Part shown: one piece after another, positions 25,707 to 37,800 of the stretch
Numbering within the stretch: the stretch's first letter is position 1
How the letters are laid out: each line of letters starts with the position of its first letter
Origin: Dipetalonema caudispina
Lineage: Eukaryota; Nematoda; Chromadorea; Rhabditida; Onchocercidae
Length of the DNA: 64,000 nt
Assembly (NCBI GenBank): GCA_013365325.1
Contig: JABVXV010000014.1
Coordinates: 62,001 to 126,000, forward strand
Direction: 5' to 3'
Made by a program: the position numbers and the translations under genes
The notes under the pieces: model-generated
What the model was told of the DNA's origin: nothing
What the model saw: only the letters and a program-made list of their open reading frames with translations
Databases searched by the model: none

Positions 25707-27767
25707 ATGTCATTTATGCTCATAATTAATCTCCTAATTAACTTGGTAATTCCGATTGGTAAGTCTAATATTTTCTGTTCACTTCATTTCTTTTTCTGCA
25801 TAAGGTTATAGTAAATACGCTAAAGATTCTTTCAAATCAAACAGAGCTCTGATCCATTTTCATGAAATATGAGATTGGATTTAGCATGATCGCACCATTC
25901 GTAAGATGAGTAAGATAATCTAGAAATTCCACTTTTGCAGTTTATTTTTTTTCTTTTTTTTTTTTTCTACAAATATTGAATCTATGATGTAGGAGACGGT
26001 AATGATTTGGTAGGATGAAAACTACGACGATTGCTGAATTGAGTAGATTGCTTCACCAAGTTTGTACTGGCTAACAGATGGCTATTTTCGCAGATAGATA
26101 TTAGCATGTTCGACATATAGTTAGATATCTCAACGAGAATCTGTGCTTAATAACTACCCCAATTGATTCTTTTTATAAAATAAATAAAACTTCTGTTTTC
26201 AATTGTTTCGATAATTATTGTGAAAGAAATTTGTCAGTTTTCAGTGATATGTCAAATTGATTTGGGTTCATTTTCATTAGGACAAAATAGACATGGTGAT
26301 CTGAAATTTATTTTCAATCAAGCAGCCAATATTATGGGATTCGGAGGTGATCGTGGATTGGATTTAACAGTGGGCGAAGGTCGATTTAATACTAGAGGTT
26401 CTCCATTAATTGCTGAAAGTTACATAAAAATTTAGCTGTCTGATTTTTGAAATGAAGATGTCGCTAATATATTTCTTCAGCACGACATGGAATCTTGATT
26501 TCCGGAGAAAGGATCGGTGCTGATTCAAATATTGCTGTTAATGAAGCTGAAGGATTGGACTTTAGAAACTTATTAAATGTAAGTCTAACAAATCAAAGTT
26601 GTTTGTAATAGGAGTGAGAAATATAAAAATAATCGATTTCCGATCATTTTTTTTTATAATTTTAGAAGTGATTGATATTCTACCATTTAACCATACATTT
26701 TAACTTCCTTCCGTTTATCTTTCTTTTGCTTTAGTTGGTGTGAGAAACGACAAAATAGAAATTGTAGCTTGGCTTACTAAAGCTAACCTGTCAATAAGAT
26801 TAATTAGCTGATATATATATTAAATGATTTTAGATCCTTGTATTACTTCAATCAGTGATAACTTTTGTTGCTTTTAACTTTTCTATCCTTTCCTAATTGA
26901 AATCTCTAAAAGGGAATGAGTAAATGATATTCTGAATGTATTATATATCAATGATTACATTTCTTTTGTTTGTTTTTTGCAATTTTATTTACGATTTAAT
27001 TATCAAACGTAAGTCTGTGAAATATAGTCGTTTCAATATTGTTTAACAATCCGATAAATTGTTCAATTACATATACCGGAATTCTGCATTCATATCACTA
27101 ATTTTACATTTTACAAGATATCGTTATTATTCTTTAAGTATCATAAAATCTTTACAGTTTGGTAGCAATTCTGTTTCATTCAATAATCCTGCTGGTCAGT
27201 TCCTTTCATTTTTGGAAAGAATCATGAATTTCTTCACAACCACTAACAAACCGTTGGATTTCATACCATCTTTCCCACAATATGGAAATCCAGATGTCAA
27301 AACAGGAAGTGTCTTCCGTAGTTTTGAAGAATTAAAACGGCAAAAAATTTCTGGCGAGACAATGAATCATATGCAGCCTGAAAATGTTGATTACGATGAT
27401 TATTATCACGACGTTGAGGTTAGTTTCCAGTAGTTAGATGTAAGGCTCAATTCTGTTCTTTTGTTTTTTGTTTTTTGTTTTTTTTTTGAAAATTTCAACT
27501 GACTTCCATTGTTTAAGGTCGATTTGTTCTCTGCTTCACATCTCAACTTTGATTTCATGAAAAACTACAAGTTGTTTGTACAGCATCGATTTAGCAAGAT
27601 TTGGAGTTATTTTTGTCAAAGGAATTATTTACTATATATTGTTGCAGGTTGAAGATGAAGCGGCTCAAAGACAGTTTAAGATGACAAGTGCTTCTTTTGA
27701 TCAGAAAAATTGGATCACATTGCATCAGAGTATTGTTGGAACTGAGTTTAATGCTACTACCATTTAA
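25707..27767 (+). CDS. unrecognised secreted protein, 5 exons
   Basis: Exons 25707-25758, 26281-26397, 26481-26578, 27158-27418 and 27648-27767 join in frame (phases 1, 1, 0, 0) to 215 residues. The first exon encodes almost only a signal peptide (MSFMLIINLLINLVIPI). The mature protein begins near GQNRHGDLKF and has a Gly-rich stretch (MGFGGDRGLDLTVGEGRF, then HGILISGERIGADSN). A longer segment rich in Phe, Asn and Pro follows, then an acidic Tyr patch (NVDYDDYYHDVEVEDE). It has no cysteine, no second membrane segment and no GPI-type tail, so it is likely released or matrix-associated. An AATAAA lies at 27935-27940. I recognise no family and assign no function. Confidence in the gene is good because all four introns have consensus ends and keep the frame. 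The start codon fits the signal peptide. Confidence 0.7.
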
Positions 27768-28458
27768 AATACATTCTATTTTTCTAATTGGTTTGTTTAC
27801 ATATTTGTTTGTGCATCATCAATTTCACATCTCAGTTAGAATTTTTGACAAATTTTACTGTGAAGTAATTTATATATCTATCAATCTAAATTTTCTGTAG
27901 GATATTTCCTCTCTTTTGTTATCGAGAAATGATTAATAAATTGTTTAATATTTATTTTCCATTGTAGAAATGACATCAAACGCAGTGCTTGATCAGGAAA
28001 CTCCTTTTCAAATTTATTATGATAAATTCATTCCCACTAGCACTTCTTAGGGATTCTAATTTTCAAACGAACTTTAATGTTTTTTAAAACTTGCTGATAT
28101 GTTACTTAAATTTCAGAGAAGTAAATTGATATTTTTAAAGGATTTCATATAATGGGAATATCATCCTTTAAATATAACTCGAGAATGATGGCATAGCGAG
28201 AGAAGCTGGAAAAACAGAAGGACTGAAGATTTGCTTAAAAAGGTGATGTTAATTGTCTTATAAATTTTAGTTTTTTGATTAACTCAAATAAAGAGGCTAT
28301 TTAATCTGATCTTATAATAGAAATGAATCTTTACATTACTGACTTCAACCTTCGATCCTTGATTTTATGGAATCCTTAAAGGGGGAATAGATACAGAATA
28401 CCGTTTAATAAATTTTGAACAGATCATAATCACATTTTGATATGCCAATAAATGAGAA
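27768..28458. other. convergent intergenic region
   Basis: The 3' ends of the secreted-protein gene (+) and the ZIP gene (-) face each other across about 0.7 kb. It contains the AATAAA at 27935-27940 of the plus-strand gene. I see no gene in it. Confidence 0.6.
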
Positions 28459-31400
28459 TCAAAATTGTATTTTATCAACGTTTAATGACATAATATAGAT
28501 AAATGAGAGACCGAATAGCAGACCAGCACTTTGTAAAACGGTAACGATTATGCTTTCATGATAATTATTATTGATTAATTCAGTGGTTGCTTCACGCATC
28601 TCCGGAATCTAAAACAGTAACACTGGCCTCAATTACAGGAATGTAGATTTTCTTTTAGTAATAAGCTGTTGCATTTTTATAAAGTTAAAAATTTTGGGAA
28701 AATTCTCAATTCCAAATAATCTCTTAATTTTATTGGCAAGAAACATTCTATTCTTACTCAAGAAATGGGTAATTTCTATTTGCATTCAAAACAATCCATT
28801 CTTATGTTCCGTTTCATATTCATTGTATTTCCTTGTTAAGTTTGAAAAATGAATTTCTTGGAGCTTTCGGTGATTGCTGTTGAAATAGATTTGAATGATG
28901 TTTAAATGCACGGTTTGCAATGATCAGTGATTAATTTATGTTAAGTAGGAAAACTAACCAAGGTGCCCAAGAAAACATACAGATACATTCCGGATGAAAT
29001 AGCAAAAACGTATGTATCAGTACTTTCGCTGTAATCATCCAATAGTGCTCCAATAGCAAATCCGAGATAACTCAAACCTCCCGGTATCAAATTCAATAAT
29101 AAAGTTTTCTTCAGACCTAATCCCGACTGAACCAAAATAGCGAGAGTGCCTAAAAACAAATATTTGAAAATGGCTAAGATATAATTTGAAAAAAAAAAAA
29201 AAAAAAAAAAACCAAATATAGATATTAAATTTATGAAATTATGATGACTAAAGAGCTCTATTCAGTCACACTATCATTTCAAATATATCAGAGATATTAA
29301 AATACAAATACTTACCTAATTCTTGTGGGAACTGTTGGGCAATACAGGCAATACCAATGGTAAAGCCACGACCTAAAGAATCCGCGAAAGCAACGCCATT
29401 ACTCATTCCATCAACGAAATTGTTAGCTGAGGAGCCAAATAAGATCATATAGGCGATACTAGAAATTTCCAACGTTTCCGGTCGAATTTCCATTTGTTCA
29501 ATAACAGCCACAGAAACGCTTATTTTATCTCCTTCGCTTACCTTAAAAAATCACAGTAGGCATTTTTTTTTTTAGTCTTTTCCATTTTTCAACAAAATCC
29601 TGAGATCATATTGAAAACTCTGAGAAGTGATAATTTGAATTGCATTATACCTGGCTTTTGCATCTGTGAGAAAGTGTTGGAGAAGTGGAATAGATAGTCG
29701 CGATCGGTTGTGGCACTTTTAAGGAATTATTATTATCAGCATGACTTTCTCCATTCTCCATGTGCATAATTACAGGAACTTTTTTATTTGTTGAAAACTA
29801 GAAGAGTTTTTACAAACTACTTATTGTAATCTTTAAAATTATTAAATTATCTCCACATCCATTCACATTGAAAAATTCAATCAGAAACATTGAAATTCAA
29901 AAATTCAACTATCTTTTAATATTTTATTTATTGAATCGCTAAAAATAAATCAGATACGATTGTTGTAAAGCAAATAGTACCGTTCTGGTGATAGCTGAAT
30001 TAACTGCTGAACTTTCGATCTCAGCCTGGAAATATCCTATCCCATTTATACAGTATATGAATTGATTTATTTGTGTAATTAAAGCAAATTCAAATTATCA
30101 AATCTTATTTGTAAACTAAAGAAAACCTGAATTTGTTCAATTTCATCTTTGATATAAGAATTTTGACGACTTATTGGTTTGGAAATTGCCGTCAAGAAAT
30201 CCTCTTTGTTTGTTTTGTCGGTCTCTATCTTTTGCTGCGACTTTCGTTGCTACAATGTTTTTTTTTTTTTTTGCAGAAAAGAAAAATTTGCTGGAATTTC
30301 ATGGAAATCTAATATAAAAAGAAATTTGAAAAGTAAAAATTGTTCTTTTTATAAAAGAATTTGTTGGTAATTCGAGAAATTAATTATCATAGTTGAGAAA
30401 TTTTATTAAATGGAAATCTCTAAGTAAATGAACAAATAACTTTTTCAAACTTTAAAGTAAATAGGAGGGATAGAAACTAACTCGTTTTATTTCCATTACG
30501 AATTTGAGTATTCTATCAACGGCAAAAAATGCATACAATGATCCGAGGACGATCAATGATTTTACTAATACCTTGTTCTCTGATACTTCAAAAGCCTAAA
30601 AATATCTTTTTATATCTTAAATTCAGAAAATTCCAATAAATTTGAGGTTAAATAATAATGAAACTTGAAATAGGAACTTGCATGTGGTAACATGATAAAA
30701 ATGACGGAACCAGAAACTGCACCGATACCGAGAGCTACCAGAAATGTCATAACACGATCGTAAAGCTTTTTGTTTAGTAGCGGTACAAATAGAATACATA
30801 ATGGTGAAGCAAATGCTGAGATCGTTACAATTAACATACCAATACCCCATGCTATAATTTAATTCATTGTTTAAAATTTAAAATAATTCATATTCTTAAT
30901 TTTAATTTTTACTTATTTTTTAATTTCACATAAAATTCAATTTAATTTCAAATTTTCTGCATTTTTGATAAAATTTAAATTTTTGTATTGTGTGTGTGTG
31001 TGTGCAGAACGATTATACCATTGAAAGTATCAAGAAAAATTATGCCATTATGTAGTATGAAATGTAAAATGTGAGATCTAAACGATATATCATATTGGAC
31101 ATCGTAAAAATACAATACAATACTTTGCCAAGCTTCTGGTTTTAGTGCCGATTGATGGGATGGACATGAACTATTTGTTAATAGATCCATATAGATGAAA
31201 ATATTCAACTATACTTCGATAGTAATTTGAGAATGTTTCACAGTTCAAAAAAAATTTTTTCCTGCAAATTAATTAATTAAATTAGAGTAAAGTAACTTTA
31301 ATATTGTGCACCTTCGCCGAAAAGAATCTACAATTGAGAGAGAAAATTAAATATCACAAATTGAAAATGCATTCCATTAAAATGTGTACATTAAAGTTGA

Positions 31401-32118
31401 TTATTTCAATAGGTAACCAAATTGGTATCTTTAAGTTTTAGTTCAATTTGAAGTTGCATTAAAAATGTATGTTAGTACCAATGTTTTCTCAAAAATTCTG
31501 AATAATTTAATATTTCGGGCTTTTTTTTTTTTTTTTTTTGAAAATAGGCTAGAAACAAGGATTTTCATTATTAATGGATCATTTAAATTTGTAAAAAATT
31601 CCGATATCAAATGAGACAAGTAATCATGGAAGGATTATCGATCACTTAGAAATTTTTGATTACGTTGTTAGTAATTAATTGACGGAAAAAATTTGGCGAA
31701 AAATATTCGAAAAAACTCCGAGAAATTTTCATTCTATCATGTTATCATCAATTGTATTTAAATCTCTTCCGAAATGTTTAAAATGAAATAACGCAGTTTT
31801 TGATAGACATACGTAAATGTGCATGAATTCTAATTTTAGGATTTTCAAATGTTTGAAAAAAATAAATTAGTTAAAAAGTATAACGTAATTGAAAATAGAA
31901 AATCGTACATACTGCGAAATAACCGGATACATACATTATTTTTGCAAGAAATGATCAATGATCAAAAGGATTATTATTGTTAAACATAATATACATATGT
32001 TGTTATCTTTTTGATTGTTGGCCTTTCCTCAATAAACTTATAAAATGTAAACTTTCTCATCACTTCAAAATAAATTTATATAAAATATTAGTAGTGATAA
32101 TAATAATAATAATACCAG

Positions 32119-32209
<91 letters not shown>

Positions 32210-34157
32210 CACTATTATTTATAATTGTTTTTGTTTATTATTATTATTGTTATTACTGTTATTATCATCATTATTATATTATTTTCTTCTTCTTATTATT
32301 ATTAATGATAAAGTTAATAATAGTGATAATAGTAATAATATTAATAATAATAATAATATATATATATACATTGCAAAACACTTACGTTTATTCGCAAACA
32401 TATTTGAAAATATAATGTTGTAGTTTTCGCATTAATAAATTTTAAAGCATCAAAAATTTTTGTTGTTTATGCTTAACAGTAATCTGACAATATCCTGAGC
32501 AATCTATTTTGTTCCGAAGAATTTAATTCAACATTGCATACAGAACTATAATGATGAAAATCGCTATATTCTGCAAATTCTCCATATGGTAATTCTTAAT
32601 GAAAGTTCCCATACTATGAATATTGACGATAAAGCTGGATCGATCTAAGTTAATGATAGTTTTACGGGACCATGCTTATGTCGAAATTGTTAAAAAGAAG
32701 GACTATGCTAAATTATGATTTAATAATTTTGAATATTGACCACTTTTACTGTACCGTAAAATGTAACCAGAAATATAAGTGAAAGTGGTTAACAATGACC
32801 ATGAATTGGAAAAGGTGAAGTGATACTTCACTTGCAAATTCGCAATCTTCGATCGTTTTTTATAAGTTAAATGTATCATCTTATTAGCCGTATTCACAGC
32901 TGTCAGAGTAATGCAAATAAATGTCGATTAGTTGAATGGTGGCTGTAAAATAAATATTGTGTTTCCACGAAGGTGAAGGGAAAAAGGAAAAGTAGTAACA
33001 AAGATCATATATTTTACTACTTTCATCACTTTAACCGCAAATATTCTTGTTTTTTCTTTTCACCTTATTATATATTGTTTTGTCCAAAATCAATTCCTGT
33101 CTTAACGTCGAAAACACAACACAACGATTAATTTAATTTCAACTTCTGCGATTATTAACAATGATAGATCATATTTTTGCTACCTTCCCACGCCAAAGAT
33201 ACCATGAAGCAAATTGTTACTTAGAACAGCACCAATAGAAGCTTATTCTGATCAATTTGATCCATGAATTCATTGCTGACAAAAGCTTGATACGCAATAC
33301 TGCGTATCGAAAGTGTGAAGTGACAAAATATTACTTCAAATTCCATCATTCGGTATCGGCAATCGTTGATCAATTTTGTAGAAGATACTATGCAAACAGT
33401 ATTAGCAACTATCTGGTCCTTTTACCTGTGATAGTAACTCTAAATTTCGATCACTTTTAATTGTTACTTTAAACCTTTTACAAGAAATGCATAATGAATC
33501 AATATCAATTTTTTGATGGCTTCTAGGATGTACAACAAAAAAAATTGCCATGACTGTCTTCACCCACGGAGTTTTTTTTTTTTCCCAACGTACTACATAA
33601 ATGCGACATTTTCCCACTTAATATCATTATTAAAAAGCCATTTCTGATTTGTTGCTACCAAAAACGTTTAAATAAAAAGCAAGATCCTGTCAAAGCAATA
33701 CTTTATTAATTAGCTTAATTGATGGGACAAATAAAACAACAAAAAATGTGTTAGCAACTCAATTACGAGTGGAATTTTTTTCCTATTTACGAATGAAACT
33801 TACGATGATAAGCAGATTCTAGATAACTTTTATGAAGTTTTACATAAAGTAAATAGGAGCTTTTCAAATATTCAGAATTAAATGCAAGTAATGCAGTAAA
33901 CGTTTAAAAGACAAAAAGCGGAATTCCAACCAAAAATTGCACCACAACAATGCAGTTCGTTGAATACGTTATATTTCGAAATTTGTAAGCTGCACTCTAA
34001 GCATCTAATTTTAAAAAATTTTTCCCGACGACTCTTACTTTTGACTATTTTCTAGATTTTCTTCAATCAAATACTCATCCACTCCCTCAGCACGGTGAAC
34101 TTTCAAATTGCTTTCTCTTGCAAAAACAATGATACAAAAGAATAGCTGAGATACCAT
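28459..34157 (-). CDS. SLC39/ZIP-family transporter with degenerate metal site, 11 exons
   Basis: Exons: 34157-34039, 33522-33426, 31208-31124, 30851-30682, 30595-30482, 30249-30127, 30025-29981, 29797-29651, 29541-29316, 29149-28959 and 28608-28459. Together 488 residues, the length of ZIP8/ZIP14. The N-terminus is a signal peptide ([13 protein letters not shown]) and Cys-containing ectodomain ([25 protein letters not shown]). TM1-TM3 follow ([58 protein letters not shown]), then a long hydrophilic loop (about 190-300), then TM4-TM8. In TM4 the usual HNFxDG reads NNFVDG (340-345). In TM5 the usual HExPHE (EExPHE in ZIP8/14) reads QQFPQE (369-374). So three to four zinc-binding side chains are changed while the fold motifs remain ([33 protein letters not shown]). 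Normal members carry Zn, Fe or Mn into the cytosol. This one may bind differently or not transport. One intron starts with GC (30681). The first two exons rest on signal peptide and phase only, so are less certain. Confidence 0.86.
32118..32232. repeat. (TTA)n/(ATT)n microsatellite
   Basis: A long ATT/TTA trinucleotide array with a single interruption near 32180, followed to about 32360 by looser TTATTA, TTCTTC and TAATAA-type sequence. It lies inside the proposed 2.2 kb second intron of the ZIP gene. The long Leu/Ile open frame over it is a product of the repeat. Confidence 0.9.
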
Positions 34158-34163
34158 ATTCTA
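34158..34163 (-). promoter_or_regulatory. probable spliced-leader acceptor of the ZIP gene
   Basis: On the minus strand the acceptor TTTAG ends three bases before the proposed ATG at 34157. This supports the start and fits trans-splicing. The upstream gene on the same strand ends about 650 bases away, so operon-type co-transcription is possible but not shown. Confidence 0.45.
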
Positions 34164-34806
34164 AATTTGCAATAATAAATTGGAAATGCATATACAACAC
34201 GAACAACGTGGAATCTGAAAGATATATGGAAAAAAAAGACTATAAATATGTTGGATAGATCGAGATACCTCATTTGTTCTTGAAATAAATTAAAAATGAA
34301 ATCTTAAAGGAATTTGAAAATCACAAAAATATAATAAAAAGCGCAACTCGTTCATGAAGAATTTAAAATTAGTTTAATTATACCAACGGCAAAATAAGCT
34401 CTTAAGCAAAGCACCTTTACGATCAACACAAGTCTCACAAAAAATATCTGTGCCTAGGACGTCTCAAATGATCGTACGCGAGTAATCACTTGCAGGCATT
34501 TATTCGTAAAGATTCTAGGAAATGGCTATTCTATATACCATGAAGAAAAAGGATTATTTATACAATCTCTATGAAATTTCACATAATGTTAGAACAACAG
34601 AAATCAAAAGCAATTAAAAGTGAACAATCTTCTGACTAAGACAGATGTTGAAATTTATTTTAAATTTTTGATTCTATATCAACAGAACTTTGGCAAACAG
34701 AGTGGAAAGTATAGAAATCTCACGTGAATGATGATAAAGAAAGGAATTCATTATGTATGATATCCAGCCTACATTATGCATATAATTTTAGATAAAACTC
34801 GCAAGT

Positions 34807-37800
34807 TCATTTGCGTTTTTTATTTTTGCGACGAAAACCACCACCATTGATGCGACTACTGTCGCCATTATTGTTCCACTTACAACTCGCACTGTCTAAA
34901 AATCACAATAATTAATGATAATTACGACTAGGTATCATTATGTATTTCCATGAACAAAGACTCCAATGGAGTTCAATTACCACAACATCCTCACTTCAGC
35001 GCCTATTTTAACCCAGTTTCACAAGTAGAAATTATTTAATCAAAGTAAATGATTACTAAATGAAAAATTTTAGACTAGAAAATTTCAAAAAACGTGCAAT
35101 AGTGCGAATACCAGAAACTTCATGATATTTACAAAACTTCCCCCCAAATGCGAGAATAAATAAATACTGGAAATACCTTGAGCATCACCTCGACCACCAA
35201 AATGACGATCTTCATTTCCACGATATATGTTGTCATCTGTTACCGACAATGATGGTAAAGCGCCACGTCTTGACTTTGGTCCAACAGCTGATTTTCGTCC
35301 ATTGTTTTTTTTATTGTGACGTAAACGGTCTTCTATTATTGCTGATACTGCCCGGTCTTTTATCATCCGCGTGCCGGCCTAAGAATGGATTTTTTTCTTC
35401 AAATGACATTTTTTATTGAGAAACTAAAAAAAGCAAAGAGATTTTAAATCAAAATTAATAAAATAACCATAACGAATAGAACCATTTATTAAGCTTCGTT
35501 TATGTTTCAGAACAATTAGAATGAAAAAATAATAATATGAAAATAGATTGAAGAAATTCTGCCTAAGACAATGCAAAAGTGACAGAAACTAAGGACAAAA
35601 TTTGAATAATCCTCACCATAAAGATTGCATTCTGTTCAGATGTCTCTAAAAGGCGATCATTGGATGAATCTCGAATTGTTTCAATGCTTGCGTTTGTGAT
35701 GTCTGAAAAATAAAATTCGTATTTAGGGACTTCTCATGGATTTTCAACATCACTTGATTTTTTTTTCCGCTTAAAAGTTTTTTATTTAAAAGTATTCAAG
35801 AATGCTTTGCAAATTTTGTCGAATTCCTCATGGTCATATTTCCTGATCTTCTCCATGTATTGTTCAAAGTCCTAGTCACAGCTCTCATGCAAATATAGGG
35901 TAGTACTTGTTGTTTTACCAAAAGACGAATAAGGGAAATAAAATATTATAAAGATAAAAGAAAACAGTAGTATTTGCAGGGGTAATTTAAAATGAGAGAA
36001 AAAATGCAGCTGATGCCAAAAGTCTAAGATACAGATAGTCTTCATCTGCCATTTGAAAGATGTGAAGGAAACAAAACCTGATTGACATCTTGAAAAAGAT
36101 TAGGCTAGTTTTTTTCTATATTATACGCATAAAAAATACACGTACTAATTTGGAAAATTGCAGCTTTGTAAATGTCCGTGTTCAATTATACCTATAATAA
36201 TAGCTAATATGACGGGTCCGTTAAATTTCCGTCGATTACGTAGGAATAATAAAGATAACAGCAAAGAACATCCCAGTTGATTGAAAACGGAAAGAGGTGA
36301 TAGTCCTTATGCAACTATTATTTGCGATCCAAATAGTAAACAAGAATAAATATTCAGACAGCAGTAAAGCAACAAAGACTACTTTATCAGAAAACAAGTG
36401 AAAATGAGTAAAAGTGTGGTCGAAGAAATCTTATATATATAAACTTGAAGAAATCATAAAATATATATAATTTAAAACAGACGAAATTTTCACTACATGT
36501 ACAAAAGTTCGAACTTAGGAAAAAACTTTATGGACTTGAAGAAATTACCTTAGAAATAGCTTTAAAACATCACATGAAAGTACATACCGAACATTTTATT
36601 TGTTTCGCACCTAAAGTTTGAAATGGCAAACGTCCGCAAAGCTGAACAATCATTCATCTCTGCTGAAGTCATTCCTCGATCAGAATCAGAAAGAGCACAG
36701 AGCTTTTCGAAAGGCTGCTTGTTATTCACCGTTTTCTCCTTTTCATCTTGATCCTGCAATGAAATATGATGTTTTTAAAAGTAATTCGACTTACTTAAGT
36801 TGATTCTTACATGTATCACCTTTATATATATACTTTGCTGAAATTGCTATTTATCGCCAAAAAAAAAACTGTGCTAGGATACAAAATAAGCTTCGAAATC
36901 TCAAATTACATCAACATTCTTCATCAAACAACAGTTGACAAAAATGCATTAAAAATCAATACTAAATCACATCTATTTAGTGTCTTAATATTTTAATATA
37001 TTCCACAATTCCTAATTTAGACATTTGTATTTCGAGTCCCTGAAAGTTGCTGCTTATTCATTCAAATTAAAGTATCTCACCAATAAAGCTTTATTGATAA
37101 TTTCATCAAAGGCTGGACCAAGTTTCATTCTTCCCATTTCAATGTGGAAATTAGTCAGTTGCACCAATAATATCTTCAAATAAGGCGGCAGCTGCAATGT
37201 GTGCATCAAAATTAGTGAAATTCAGTTTACCTTTATCTGCTCAACAGTTTCACCAGAGAAAAAACTGACGACTAGAGTTAAACTCATATTTCACTGAAAA
37301 TATTAACGAACTCCAATAACATGATTTGCGAGAACAACCGCCGCAAAATAAAGTTGGATCAGTTCTGTTTCAACGCGTATTTCACGAATGATATTCACAT
37401 CACTTAAGGTCGGCCTTGGTTCTCTGTAAAAAAAAAAAAACATATGTCATTATCAAACGCCGTTATTCTTAATAAAACAAACTTGTTTGGAAAATAAAAG
37501 CGAAGTTCTTTTTTATCCATAGTTCTTATTACTGTAGTTTCAAACATATTTTACTAAAATTTCAAATGGATAAGGTCAAGACAATACCACAGAGAAAACA
37601 GATAATAAATACATAATACAAAGCTTCAAAATGGCTATACTCAACACCGGTATCTTCAATATAATATTTAGAAGTTTAATTTATTTACTTGATTTCAACT
37701 TTGTGCTTTATATAGCTTCTACGCAAATCGATCATTTCCTTCTGTATGTGATCTTTTGCAAGTTCACAAAATAATTTCAACAATTTCACTGCTACCTGAA

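Noticed and set aside
31977..32423. 148-codon frame with long Leu/Ile runs
   Set aside because: It is a translation of the ATT/TTA microsatellite and surrounding low-complexity DNA.
33257..33400. Extra minus-strand exon of the ZIP gene
   Set aside because: A long frame exists, but its only acceptors give a stop in the required phase, so it was left out of the model.
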